In this document: one piece after another, positions 50,745 to 61,257 of the stretch
Layout: each line of letters begins with the position of its first letter
How positions within the stretch are numbered: the stretch's first letter is position 1
NCBI GenBank assembly: GCA_949130495.1
Contig: OX422209.1
Coordinates: forward strand, 700,529,257 to 700,593,256
Length of the DNA: 64,000 nt
Origin: Sambucus nigra
Lineage: Eukaryota > Streptophyta > Magnoliopsida > Dipsacales > Adoxaceae
Direction: 5' to 3'
Program-made: the position numbers and the translations under genes
The notes under the pieces: model-generated
What the model saw: the letters and a program-made list of their open reading frames with translations, nothing else
The model's database searches: none
Told to the model about the DNA's origin: nothing

Positions 50745-51270
50745 ATGAACCAACGAACCCTAAAATTATGAATTATTTGAACACTTTTCACAAATCGAAA
50801 GATAAAGATCTCGTCCCAATCGGACACAACATTAAACGACACCCTATGTAACCTCCTTATCTTGGTTATAAAGATTTTGCATACTTTCCCGTAGTATGAT
50901 CAATCCTAACCGCCATAACGGGAGCTACTTTGGTCAACCGATCCACTATCACCATATAGGATCATGACCCCCTCCATAATAAAATCCTTGGGAATACTCT
51001 ACCATTACTACGTAGGAATCCTTAACGGTTGAAGAAACCCCAACTGGTTTCACATGGTCCACCCTTTACCAACAGACAGGTTACACATTGTAAAATGAAT
51101 TTAGCAATATTTCTCTACATTAAATCCCATCACAGTGTCATTTATAACATAATACATCTTATAATCTCTCAAATGTACCTCTAACCGTGATCCAAGTGAA
51201 GTTGCCTCACCGCGTGTCACAAGTTCTTCCCTTTGCTTTAAAAACCAATTTCTCGTGAAACATAAGCCTC
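50745..51270 (-). pseudogene. Minus-strand Ty3/gypsy integrase remnant
   Basis: Read on the minus strand: RNIAKFILQCVTC and LVKGG (zinc-binding end), then VIVDRLTKVAPVMAVRIDHT, TGKYAKSL, and in the next frame TKIRRLHRVSFNVVSDWDEI and FIFRFVKSVQ. This is the integrase core from the first catalytic region to the second Asp (SDWD for the usual SDRD). It is opposite in orientation to the remnants at 48.3-49.6 kb and so is from another insertion. Its protein shows many stops. Confidence 0.8.
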
Positions 51271-51522
51271 TAACAAATCTTAGGGAATAAACTTCGATTT
51301 CCTTAGCTAAATGTTGTTGAATTCACATGACAATCATAATTCACTGCCTGATTCAATCACCTAGGGCGCCTATACACCCTATGTCTCGCGCATTATTGCA
51401 CAAATGATATGTACCATCCTTAAATAAATTCTCGTGCACTTGCCATGCTGATAGGATAGGAGTACAGTCAACCACCCCACTAGTAATAGCTTAATCACTC
51501 TTTCAGTGGCATCATTTCTCTA

Positions 51523-52696
51523 TGTAGAGAGGGCTTGGAGGTAATCCAGAGATTAGGGATAATCCACCCATTGGTAAGAGTATTTGGGATTAAGACAGCG
51601 TGGCAGCTTGGCGTGGAAACTCATACTTTAGCTTGTTGGCTACTTAATCATATTGTATCTTTGTTTATATTGGCTATGAGCTATAATGATTGTAATGATG
51701 TAACGAGAATAATGTATCTGTGTGAGGTTGAACGGTACACGCGAGAGACCAGGCTTGGCAGGGCCTGGGAGAGCTTTCATGCTCTATCGAACGACCTCAC
51801 CGTGGGAACTTTAGAGGGACTTGGTTTGGAGGATTGAGAAGTGAGGCACCGTTGGGCCTTGTCCTGACCATCTTAGATACACCTGGTAAAACACTTAAGG
51901 ACCTTGATCATGGAACCTCGGGCAGAGCAACTTGGAGTTCCATCGGGCGTTAGGATGTGAACCAAGCAACCCTCTACTTAATGTCACATCAATTGTAGGT
52001 GATGTCACTAGCCAGCTAAACATTGTCAGACCTGCACTTGAGTAAACCACCGATGTATTTGGAGCTGTCAGGCAGTTGGTGAGCCACCTCCTCTACAACA
52101 GCCCCCTGACACACATTGGTTGGGCAAAAGGTATGGCTTGGCATTTAATGCTTATGACGTGGAGATTACTAGTGCATCATGCATTTAATGTTGTGACATA
52201 AAGTATGAGGGATGCTTTTCATAGTCTTAAATGACTGAGTTGCCTCGGGGGTGGTGTGGGCGGCTATTTAAAGATCCCAACCACCTTTGAGGAGATGATG
52301 ATCCTTTGAGAGTTTAGAAGTTATTACTAGAGAGAATATACATTCTGAGAGAGTTATTGCAAACCATAGGGGTTTACTCACTCACCATTATTATTTATTA
52401 CGAATATTTTAATACCTGACAGAGATTCTTGAGGGTGTTTGGTGTGTTTATACCTGCCTACCGAGGTGTATCTAGGGTGCTTACTTCTCTCTCCCTCTAG
52501 CCAAGGTAATTTTAAGTTCCACTACCACTTTCTGAGTTATACACGAGATCTTTTGTGAGTTTAAACTGAGTTTATCTTCATTAAGTTTATGTTTGCATAC
52601 CTTATCATTAATCCAAAGCTTTGTCCAATTAGCTTATCATTACCATACTCAAATAGGGGTTACGCCTCCATCTATAATCTAAAGTACCCTCTTACA
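51523..52696 (+). repeat. 5' LTR of the Tat/Ogre-like element
   Basis: The right end is firm: TACA at 52693-52696, two bases before the primer binding site. The left end is a proposal, the TGTAGAGAGG at 51523, chosen because TGTA would pair with TACA; the ORF at 51535-51837 inside it is not a gene. A GCATTTAATG motif is repeated (about 52140 and 52180). The pyrimidine-rich run near 52486-52500 is ordinary. Comparison with the 3' LTR beyond the window would fix the boundary. Confidence 0.6.
52265..52272 (+). promoter_or_regulatory. TATA box in the 5' LTR
   Basis: TATTTAAA in GGCGGCTATTTAAAGATCC, about 430 bases before the LTR end. Transcription would start near 52300, giving an R-U5 segment of about 400 bases. 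Confidence 0.5.
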
Positions 52697-52698
52697 TT

Positions 52699-52716
52699 TG
52701 GCGACTCTACTGGGGA
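52699..52716 (+). other. Primer binding site
   Basis: TGGCGACTCTACTGGGGA directly follows the LTR end (TACA-TT). It has the TGG start complementary to a tRNA 3' CCA. The wording is that of Tat/Ogre primer sites, which are known to use tRNA-Arg; I make the tRNA identity an inference. Confidence 0.8.
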
Positions 52717-52738
52717 GGCATTCTTCTAAGTATGGAGT

Positions 52739-54158
52739 ATGGCGCAAGATAATGCTAATCGAAGACTCAACTTTGATGATATCCAACATAATGAAGAATA
52801 GACCACGAGAGAGCAAGGGGCCCTAAGGGATGGGGCTCCTCGAGTAGAGGTACCTCCGGTTCCGACGACGTCGAACGTTCCAGGGGCGACACAACCTTCC
52901 ACGAGCGCGGGGTTAGGAACCACTCAGATCGCGCTCCTCATGAGCAAGTTTCATGAGTTTTTGCAAATTCTAGTAGCTTCAACTATGCTGGGAGGATTGG
53001 AGGCTAATACTTTCGTAACACCAGGGGTAGCTCCAACGGCCCCACCAGGTGTAGGTATAGAGGGAACAATCCCAACAAGCGTACCTATGTTGTGAATCCG
53101 GTAGTGGGAATCTCAGGAGTTTCAACGGCACCACCGATAACGTTCGTTTCAGTTGCAATGGGCAATCAGCCCGTGGCCCCGCTGCTGGTTGCCCCAGTAG
53201 CATCGCCCATGGAGGAAATGAGAAAAAAGATGCAAAAAGAGATGTTGAAATTCATATAGGCTTCCTCGTAATCAGCTGGCGAGATGGCTTTGGTTTATGA
53301 TGACTTTCGAACACCTTAATCTCAGGAGTACAATGATGAGCCTTACCCAAAGGACTATATTCCCCCGATCTTTGAAAAATATACAGGGAAAGGTGGGAAC
53401 CCGAAGGAGCACATTAAGCATTTTGTTGAGCACTTGGGAGCACATTGCAATAATAAGAAGCTTAGATTGAGGGAGTTTTCCAAATCCCTAACCGATAAGG
53501 CATACACTTGGTACTCCCATTTGACTCCCAACAGTGTTTCTACGTGGGAGGAGATGCATGTATTGTTTGTCCAAAAGTTCTTTCTGGAAGAAGATGAGTT
53601 CACCTTGACCCAACATGGTAGGGAGAAGCAAATACCTGGGGAAGAAGTGGTGGCCTATGTTCGAAGGTTCAGGGAAAGGTCCCTCGATGTAAGGGAGGAG
53701 GCCAAAGAGTCCAAGTTATTGCAGATTTGTACTGAGGGACTGCTTCCTGAATATATCTGCCATCTTATCAACGAGACGCACGAGGGGACTTTTGCAACAT
53801 TTTTGAAAGCGGCGAGAAACATCTCTTTGATGGTGCGACCCAATCCAGTGGTAGCGCCCATGATGTTGAGGCAGCCGATGCAACCCGTGGGGGGGAGGTC
53901 TCAGCCCCACGGGTAGGGTACGCCGAAGGGGAAGACAGGGGCAAAGCATCGAAGAGGGACAACAAGAGGAAGTTCGGAAGAGATAGGGAAGATCCACCAC
54001 CATTGCCTTATACAGTGGAAGAAGCTGTCAGCTGTTACAACACAATGGTCCAAGGGGGGACGGTCTATAAGCCAAAGGATGTACCCATCGAAGATCCCAA
54101 TGCGCAACGAAGGCGGATCCAAGGTATTGCCAGGTTCATCGGAGGATCCAACATTTGA
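52739..54158 (+). pseudogene. gag: Gag polyprotein, Tat/Ogre-like, broken
   Basis: The ATG at 52739 opens MAQDNANRRLNFDDIQH, stopped at 52799. After a frame change the main part (frame of 53434-53916) reads YDDFRTP, YIPPIFEKYTGKGGNPKEHI, KHFVEHLG, LREFSKSLTDKAYTWYSHL, SVSTWEEMHVLFVQKFF and EEVVAYVRRFRERSLD..LLQICTEGLLPEY. This is the Retrotrans_gag capsid domain (W-Y-L, S-x-W, F---F-Y/F and Y--RF--L blocks). Stops at 53257, 53269 and 53317 interrupt the linker; the frame ends at 53916. Another frame carries on (53917-54158) with DPPPLPYTVEEAVSCYN and IARFIGGSNI. Gag packages element RNA in virus-like particles. I see no zinc knuckle. Confidence 0.85.
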
Positions 54159-54159
54159 C

Positions 54160-55279
54160 ATAAAGTTTCTTCACACTAAGAAGGATTATTGACAAATATG
54201 TGAAGGCAGGGACGTTGCAAATCCCTCTACAGGACGTCAATAATAACCCACTACCCACACATGGGGCTAACCTCGTGGTGGCCTACGATGAGGAAGCAGA
54301 GAAAAGAGATAGGGATGAGTATGAGGAAGCTTTGGATATTTGCACCAGGGGAATGGCTAATGTTGTGTTAGCTTACGATGAAGCAAGCGCCAGGGATGTG
54401 GAGGATGTATATGATGTCGAAGGCGAAGGGGTAGACCCAACCTTAGAATAATGGGCAGTTTCAAAATCCCCGAAGTTCACTTGGTTCTTCGAACAAGTGG
54501 GGATTCCAAAGGAGAGTAGGTTGGAGATAACCCAGGCCATACTTGATATTTTGAGAAAGAACGCGGTCCCTTCGCTGAGATGGAAAGGACCCATGGCCAG
54601 GTTGGTGAGAAGGTTTCTGTCAGAGGTAACCTTCAGCGATGCAGATAGGGCTGTAAGGTTCCCTTATAACAGGCCATTGTTTGTGACCGCCAGGGTCAAT
54701 GGAGTTAGCTTTGCAAGGACTCTTATGGATGGGGGAGATTCCATAAATATCATGCCAATCAACTCCTTCCACGCATCCAAGATTCCAGAAGAAAGGCTGG
54801 TCCCCATGCCTTTGGTGATTTCGGGGTATGATAATCAATTATCTAAGTCCATTGGGTACGTTAATGTTGGGATTGTAATGAGAAATCTGAGTTCCCATGT
54901 CAACTTCCATGTAATAGAGAGTGCAACTTCCTATCATCTACTAATAGAAAGGGTGTGGATGCACAACCAAGGCCTAGTTCCTTCTACATACCACCAATGT
55001 GCTAAAGTGAATGTCAAGGGAACAGAGGTGACCATTAGGGCTACAAAGAGGGCCTTCGCTGTTGAAGAGGCTCACTTGGTGGACGCAACATTTTACACAG
55101 AGTTAGAGGAAGATGTTCGGGTCTTGACAAGAAGAATGAAGGGAGCATGGGTTCCCTCGATCAGAGAAAGAATGGGGCCTTTAAACGAGCAGAAGAAGGA
55201 GGTTGCGAGTGGCGTAAGGGAAGTAGCCGAAGAAGCTCACCAGGTGGCCCCTTGGCCCCAAGGCATTTCAAAGCAGTAG
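54160..55279 (+). pseudogene. Aspartic protease region, Tat/Ogre-like
   Basis: One frame from about 54164 to 55279, broken by a single stop at 54449-54451. The first 83 aa contain two related acidic blocks, each with VVAYDEEAE or VLAYDEASA, a short internal repeat. The second part (54497-55279, 260 aa) holds the retropepsin: RPLFVTARVNGVSFARTLMD, the active-site loop DGGDSINIMP (D-x-G type), a flap-like segment, and HVIESATSYHLLIERVWMHN with VPSTYHQCAKV, the standard block after the protease in Tat elements. The protein would mature the polyprotein. The catalytic Asp is present. Confidence 0.85.
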
Positions 55280-55531
55280 CTTAAAGACAGAACGAGGCCC
55301 ATAGTTGAACCGATAGAGCATGACGCTCAACGACAGAGTGTGCTGAGCTGGTTCTTATGAGAAAAAGTGGCCAAAGCTTCTAAAGAGAAAAAGAGGAAGG
55401 CGATCAACACTACCAGCAGGCAATGCAAGAAAGTTATTACCGAGGAAGAAAAGGTGGTGTATCGATTGTAATGGTGTGAGCGAGCGGCCAAAGAAACTGA
55501 GGATGAGGTTGACTCGATATATGAATGTTTC

Positions 55532-56506
55532 TTGGTAGATCAACGGGGGAAATGCATATTGATAGATAATTCTAGCATACAAGAATTCATGGAAGAAGTC
55601 GCTGAGGAACCAGATTACATGGCAAATCAGCCAAAGCCCCAGGCACAAGAGTTGGATCAATTGAACCTGGCAAAAGAAGGAGAAGATCCAAAACCCATCT
55701 TCATCTCGAAGGATCTCAGCAATCAGAAACGAGAGGCCTTGGTCGAATTGATTCAGGAGTTTATAGATGTCTTCACATGGAAATACACAAAAATAGAAGG
55801 GCTGGATGAGGAAGTAAGCTGCCACAAGTTGAACGTAATGCCTTCAGCCATTCCAGTGAAACAGGGAACAAGAACGTATAAGCCCGAGCTGGATCTGAAG
55901 ATTAAAAAAGAGGTCCAGTGCCTGCTAACGGCAGGGTTCATCGTACCGATACAATACCCACTCTGGCTATCCAGTATTATCCCAGTGGGAAAGAAGGATA
56001 AAAACCAAATAAGGATCTGTGTGGACTTCAGAGATTTGAATAGAGCTTGTCCTAAAGATGAGTTCCCTCTACCCTCCATCGATAGTCTGATAGACACAAC
56101 GGGTGGTCATGATATGTATAGCTTCATGGATGGGCATGTGGGATATAATCAAATCAAGATGGACCCCTCGAACGCAGAGAAAATAGCATTCAAAACCCCT
56201 TTGGGTAACTTCATGTACATGGTGATGCCGTTCGGCCTTAAGAATGCTGGGGCGACTTACCAGAGAACGATGATGGCCATTTTTCATGACTTCTTCCACA
56301 AATTTGTAGAATTCTATATGGATGACTTGGTCATCAAATCAAAGGAGGAGGGGTCCCACCTGAGCGATTTGAGGAAGGTATTTTCTCGTTGTAGGAAGTA
56401 TAAGTTGAGGATGAACCCGTTGAAGTGTGTTTTCGAAGTAACGAGTGGGAAATTCTTAGGCTTTGTGGTTGATCGACAAGGGGTGCAAATGGACCAGGAC
56501 AAATAG
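55532..56506 (+). pseudogene. pol: Reverse transcriptase, Tat/Ogre-like
   Basis: A 324-aa open frame. N-terminal linker (ISKDLSNQKREALVELIQEF), then EVSCHKLNVMPSAIPVKQG, RT blocks KKEVQCLLTAGFIVPIQYP, QIRICVDFRDLNRACPKDEF, PLPSIDSLIDTTGGHDMYSF, IAFKTPLGNFMYMVMPFGLK and NAGATYQRTMMAIFHD, the catalytic FYMDDLVIKS (Y-x-D-D, about residues 263-266), and MNPLKCVFEVTSGKFLGFVV. All main RT blocks and the three carboxylates are present, so this is the best-kept domain of the window. Its stop at 56504 is a substitution inside the polyprotein, not the natural end; the same frame continues as RNase H. Confidence 0.95.
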
Positions 56507-57140
56507 CGAGCGATCCTGAAAATGCCAAGCCCTAGAATGGCGAAGGAGTTAAAGAGATTCCTCGGTAAAGTCTCCAACCTTAGGAGATTTATGCCTGGGT
56601 TGGCCGAAGTAACACACCTGCTGATGCAGCTATTGCGAAAGAGCACGGAGTTCAGGTAGGAGGAGGTTCACCAGGAATCTTTCGCTGGGCTGAAGAAGCT
56701 GCTGGTTTCACCACAGACCATAGTTCCCCCACGGGAAGGAACACCGTTGCAGTTATATCTCACATCTACTACGAGGTCCGTTGGAGCTTTGCTGGCACAG
56801 GAAATTGATGGGCAAGAATGACCAGTTTACTACCTCACTAGAATCGTATATGGGCCAGAGATTAGATATATCAACCTAGAAAGGTATTATTTAGCCTTAG
56901 TCTTTGTAGCATAAAAACTTAGGCATTATATGCTGTCTTTTACAATTCATATTGTAACTAGATGCGATTCTATTAAGTATTTGTTGGTAAGAACTATATT
57001 GATTGGCAGGGTAGCTAGGTGGTTCCTCATCCTCTTCGAATATGACTTGAAGTGTGTAGTCCCTCGCGCGATTAAGAGCCAGGCGTATGCCGATCTATTG
57101 GCAATTTTTCCATCAGGAACGTTTGAACCACCTAAAGAAG
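56507..57140 (+). pseudogene. RNase H domain with connection, Tat/Ogre-like
   Basis: Same frame as RT. It reads MAKELKRFLGKVSNLRRFMP, then LYLTSTTRSVGALLAQE, PVYYLTRIVYGPEIRY, INLERYYLALVFVA-KLRHYM, ARWFLILFEYDLKCVVPRAI and KSQAYADLLA. These blocks are those of the retrotransposon RNase H that removes the RNA template. Stops at 56657, 56819 and 56912 interrupt it. The first acidic position appears substituted (family YL-VS---VSA, here YLTSTTRSVGA, as is common in Tat elements in which this domain is degenerate). Confidence 0.85.
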
Positions 57141-57164
57141 ACATTCCAGGAGATGACCTACAAG

Positions 57165-57480
57165 CCAATTATCTGGATGCAACTGAGGAGGAGTGGACGA
57201 TGCAGTTCGATGGATCTTTGGCAGAAAAGAAGGGAGGGGCAGGGGTTATTCTTTCAAAAGGAATGGAAGAGATTTGCCTTGTTCCAATAATGAAGCAGAG
57301 TACGAGGCATTAGTACTAGGGTTGGTGGAGGCTCTTCGAAGGGGAATTCGTTCACTTTGCATTAAGGGTGATTCGAACTTAGTGATCTAGCAAGTAAATG
57401 GAGAATGTGCGTTGAAGCACATGAACCTGTCACCATACATAACGATCATTCAGAGGCTCCTCAGCCAGTTCCATCGAACT
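57165..57480 (+). pseudogene. Archaeal-type RNase H (aRNH) domain
   Basis: EEEWTMQFDGSLAEKKGGAG in the RT frame (to about 57270), then after a frameshift SNNEAEYEALVLGLVEALRR, LCIKGDSNLVI, a stop (57388), and QVNGECALKHMNLSPY. This W-x-x-x-x-D-G-S, NNEAEYEAL, D-S-x-L-V arrangement is the archaeal-like RNase H that Tat elements acquired besides their original domain. The acidic residues D, E and D are visible. It follows the first RNase H, as expected for Tat. Confidence 0.9.
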
Positions 57481-57639
57481 AAGATCAAGAGACATCCCAG
57501 AACGATGAACCGCCATCCAAACGCGTATGCAACTATTGCCCAGAAAATGGTCATGAGGAGCGATACAACTATTGTCACGATCCAACGAAAAACATCTCCT
57601 TCGATGGTACAATCAATTCTACCGATGGGGGAGGACGCG

Positions 57640-59201
57640 GACTGGAGGGGAGTGATTAAGAAGCAACTAGAGTCTGGCAAAGGGGCAATGTGACTAAGAG
57701 AGTTAGCCCAATATTTTACAAACTAGGGAAATCTCTACTTCAAAAATGCAGGGGGGTGGTTATCAAGATGTATTGGCCCAGAAGAAGCAGAGCGAAGGTT
57801 AAAGAAAACACATAAGGATCACTGCAAAATAAATGAGGTACCTATTTATAGGAGAATTCAAAGAGAGGGATATTTCTGGCCTAGAATGAAACAGGATGCG
57901 ACAGAGCTACAACGGAGGTGCGATAAGTGTCAGCTGTTTTTTAAAGCAGCTGAATGTCATTTCTTTGAAACTCAAGCCTACTGGAGGCAACCCTATATCG
58001 ACTTCATTCAAGATGGAGTTATCCTAACAGAAAAAATTGATGCGATGGGACTAAAGCGAAAGGCCCCAAGGTTCTATATCTAGCAGGGACAGCTCTACCG
58101 AAGGGGGTACTTCAACAGACCATTTCGTTGCATCAGGAAGGAAGAAGCAGCTGAGGTCCTCAAACAGGCGCACAATCCAGCTCACATAGGAGGGGCCAAG
58201 CTGTATGATCAATTGATGACGTTGGGGTATTATTGTCCAACGATGGAGAAAGGCTTTACTGAGTTCGTTCGAAAATGTAAAGCTTGTCAACTACATGGAA
58301 ACAAGATCCATGCCCCCTCGGTGGACTTACACTCTCTGGCAACGCCTTACCCTTTTCAAACTTGGGTGTTTGACCTGGTGGGGGCAATGCATCCTTCTTC
58401 GAGGGGGAAGATATGGATACTAGTTGCAACGGAGTGCTTTACAAAGTGGTCCGAGGCAATACCACTCAGAGGGGAAACGGCTAGGGTGGTGAGAAACTTC
58501 ATTAGAGAATACATTATTCATCGTTTTGGGATACCAAAGGTTATTCTCTCAGATAACAGGATGCCCTTCGTTAATTTAGAAGTAACAATGCTCACAGACA
58601 AGTACTCCATTGTTCACCATACCTCAATGGTGGCATACCCAAAAGGAAATGATCAGCACAAAGCGGCTAATAAAACGTTGGTTAATATTTTGGCCAAGGT
58701 AATGGAGGACTTCCCAGGATCATGGGACGATAAGATACCAGCTGTGTTATGGGCCTATCGAACAACCAAGAGGAAACCCATGGGGTACACTCCATTCTCG
58801 CTTGTTTATGGGGAGGAGGCAATCCTTCTAGTGGAGTTAGAAGTTCCCTCTCCCGATACACCTTGCGAAGCAGCATGCTCCCTCAGAATAGACACGTGTA
58901 GTTGGAAGCGTTAGACGAACACAGAGATAATGCGATGCAACACTTTCAAATGTATACGAAACAGCTCTCCAGGGCATATGATAACTTGGTAAGACCCAGG
59001 AGGTTCGTGGAAGGAGACCTCGTTTTGAAAGCAGCGATGAAGCACATCAGGGGGCTTCCTCTACCGAAGTTTACAGTCAATTGGGAGGGACCTTTTGTTG
59101 TAAAAGAAGCTAACGAATTAGGCTATTACTTAATTTCTAGGATGGAGGAAGATAAGCCATTTAAAATTAATAATAAATGGTTGAAGGTTTATCATGTGTA
59201 G
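57640..59201 (+). pseudogene. Integrase with two successive zinc-binding modules, Tat/Ogre-like
   Basis: 57727-57945 encodes a first HHCC-like module (LYFKNAGGWLSRCIGPEEAE, KTHKDHC, YRRIQREGYFWPRMKQD, RCDKCQ), then a linker WRQPYIDFIQDGVILTEK and RKAPRFYI, and 58084-58300 a second module (LYRRGYFNRPFRCIRKEEAA, QAHNPAH, KLYDQLMTLGYYCPTMEK, KCKACQLHG). The catalytic core (58330-58760) has FDLVGAM and LSDNRMPF, giving the first two Asp residues, but the third position is Lys (GNDQHKAANKT, codon 58660-58662) where the family has Glu. After a frameshift near 58890, 58902-59201 is the C-terminal domain (VRPRRFVEGDLVLK, FTVNWEGPFVVKEANELGYY). Stops at 57691, 57724 and 58081. The enzyme is not functional. 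Confidence 0.9.
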
Positions 59202-60233
59202 ACAATTAAGTTTGAACCATGATTGTAAATAGCTGTTGTTATGAATATACAAGTTTTAGTTATGACTTGAACATAATGAAAGAGTTGTAGAAATGTAGAA
59301 ATTTATAACATACAAAAGCAGTCGTAACATAAAGACGAATTGGAAAATATACATTTCTCATTCATTCGTAAACGATGGAGTATTATAAAATTGGGAACTA
59401 TTGCCCAAGAATTACATAGAAAGAAGCAAGAGGAAGATATATAAAAGAGTTGATTAGCCTAAGAGGAACGATAGATCTGAAGACGAGAAAAAATCTCCAG
59501 GAAGTCCCGAAGAAGCTGTAGTGCAAGACTGTTGGGCGTTGATAAGAACCTCCAACCTCGTTTGAACTGGTGTACGTTTGATGAGGAGTCTTTCTCATTT
59601 CAACTTGACTAGACACAAAGCTTCTTTGGCATCATCTACCTCCTTATCAACTGCTTCTAGAAGGGGTGTTAGTTCAGCCAACTTGGCTTCCTCAGCTCGT
59701 TGGTCCTGCTGATGTTTTTATAATAATTCCCTCTGCCTGATCAGTTATTGGCTCTTAAAAGTTTTTAAATACATTATAGGCCAGTTAAAACGTAAACCAT
59801 CACGACCCAACTCCCTAAAATAACCAAGAAACTGGTTAGGAGGGGTCTGGTAACGGTCGCGGTGGGAGTGCTAGCAATTTCTGCAATAACGGTAACCATG
59901 CCTTGTAGCCTATAACTCATGACAGAGATGTTGGAACATAAGCAATCCACCGTGAAGGTTTCAGGATGGTGATTCGCAAGTTGCTCGATCACCAGTCGAT
60001 GGGTGGCAGGCATTTGGGGAGAATGTTGAAGCACAATCAAGCAGAATGTGTGAGGAGCCAAATCAGGCAGAGGAAGCTCGCACCCGAATTCACTTTTCGC
60101 TGCAGCACCGATCGTGGAACCTTAGTCAGCATGGCCAAAATCTTCCTAGACGGCAGGTTCCCGATGAGGTGAGCCAATAGGAAAAAGAACGGGTGGAGAA
60201 GTCTCTCGTTCAACCTGAGATAACAAAAGTAAT
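59202..60233. other. 3' spacer after integrase, no gene
   Basis: No recognisable protein on either strand. A purine-rich AGAAAGAAGCAAGAGGAAGA (59418-59437) resembles a polypurine tract but the antisense ORF further right shows that the 3' LTR is not here. The spacer belongs to the variable 3' region typical of Tat/Ogre elements. Confidence 0.5.
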
Positions 60234-60672
60234 GAGTTTATGGAAAATCTTAACAAGTGTTTTCATTGTTAAGTCACCGTTACAGGTGGAGTTTATGGAA
60301 AATCTTAACAAGTGTTTTCATTGTTAAGTCACCGTTACAGGTGGAGTTTATGAAAAATCTTAACAAGTGTTTTCATTATTAAGTCACCGTTATAGGTGGA
60401 GTTTATGGAAAATCTTAACAAGTGTTTTCATTGTTAAGTCACCGTTATAGGTGGAGTTTATAGAAAATCTTAACAAGTGTTTTCATTGTTAAATCACCGT
60501 TATAGGTGGAGTTTATGAAAAATCTTAACAAGTGTTTCCATTGTTAAGTCACCGTTATAGGTGGAGTTTGTGGAAAATCTTAACAAGTGTTTTCATTGTT
60601 AAGTCACCGTTATAGGTAGAGTTTATTAAAAACCTTAACAATCATTTTTGTTGTTAAGTCACCATTATAAGG
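60234..60672 (+). repeat. 55-bp tandem repeat, eight copies
   Basis: Copies start at 60234, 60289, 60344, 60399, 60454, 60509, 60564 and 60619, a strict 55-base step. Each contains GAGTTTATGGAAAATC, CTTAACAAGTGTTTTCA, TTGTTAAGTCACCGTTA. CTTAACAA and TTGTTAAG form an 8-bp inverted repeat with a 9-base loop. The last copy is the most diverged. It sits between pol and the antisense ORF, in the 3' region from which Tat/Ogre elements are known to breed new tandem repeats. Confidence 0.95.
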
Positions 60673-61080
60673 GGGAGTTGGCGAAAATACCTCAATCATG
60701 GTGGGAGCTAGAACGGGAATCACTATGGCGGCCGTGGGGGCAAAAACCGTTGGAGGTGGGCTTATTACATCAGAAGCCCCAACGGGACCCCTGGTTGCAA
60801 AAGCCTCAACATTGGGCAAAGCTCCCCCACCAACATAGGGTACCAAAGCCAGCACAGGCGATTCACTGGGAGAAGATGATGGACTCCCAAACGAGGCCCC
60901 AACATGGGTGGGTGCAGAAAAACCACCATAAGGGGCAGAGGCACCAACCTTGGCCCTATACGCATGCAGACTATCAAGAGAAGGTGGAGCAAGATTGGGA
61001 GAAAGCTGCAACATGAAGTTCAGTGTTAAAAAGAAAAGAGGAATAAGCAAAAAAAAGGGAGAAGTACCTCTAAATGTCAC
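60610..61080 (-). pseudogene. Pro/Ala/Ser-rich ORF, possible tail of the antisense ORF
   Basis: A 156-aa minus-strand frame with a hydrophobic N-terminus (PFFLLIPLFFLTLNFMLQ) and then a low-complexity Pro/Ala/Val/Ser-rich part (SPSSSPSESPVLALVPYVGG). It is downstream, on the minus strand, of the plant-mobile-domain ORF and overlaps the last copy of the 55-bp repeat. No family recognised. It may be the degenerate C-terminal end of that ORF or a chance open frame over biased sequence. Confidence 0.25.
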
Positions 61081-61257
61081 TTACCTCAGTTATGGTATGG
61101 AAAAGAGGAATTATGGTCAAGGGTCTCGTTAGCACTGTGGGAAGAGGAATGTTGGCTAACAATGAGGACACTACAACCTAGGGCATCCCAAAATCCCAAG
61201 GTTCAGCATGATAAATAAATAATGGGGTGAGAGTGAGAGGACGTTATACCAAACAAA

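Noticed and set aside
51535..51837. 100-aa ORF at the start of the Tat 5' LTR
   Set aside because: Lies in the LTR upstream of its TATA box and has no recognisable domain.
53716..54161. Minus-strand ORFs opposite gag
   Set aside because: Mirror frames of the gag/protease coding strand with low-complexity composition and no motifs.
59418..59437. Polypurine tract directly before a 3' LTR
   Set aside because: No LTR-like sequence follows; the antisense ORF and repeats that lie to the right belong to the element's interior.
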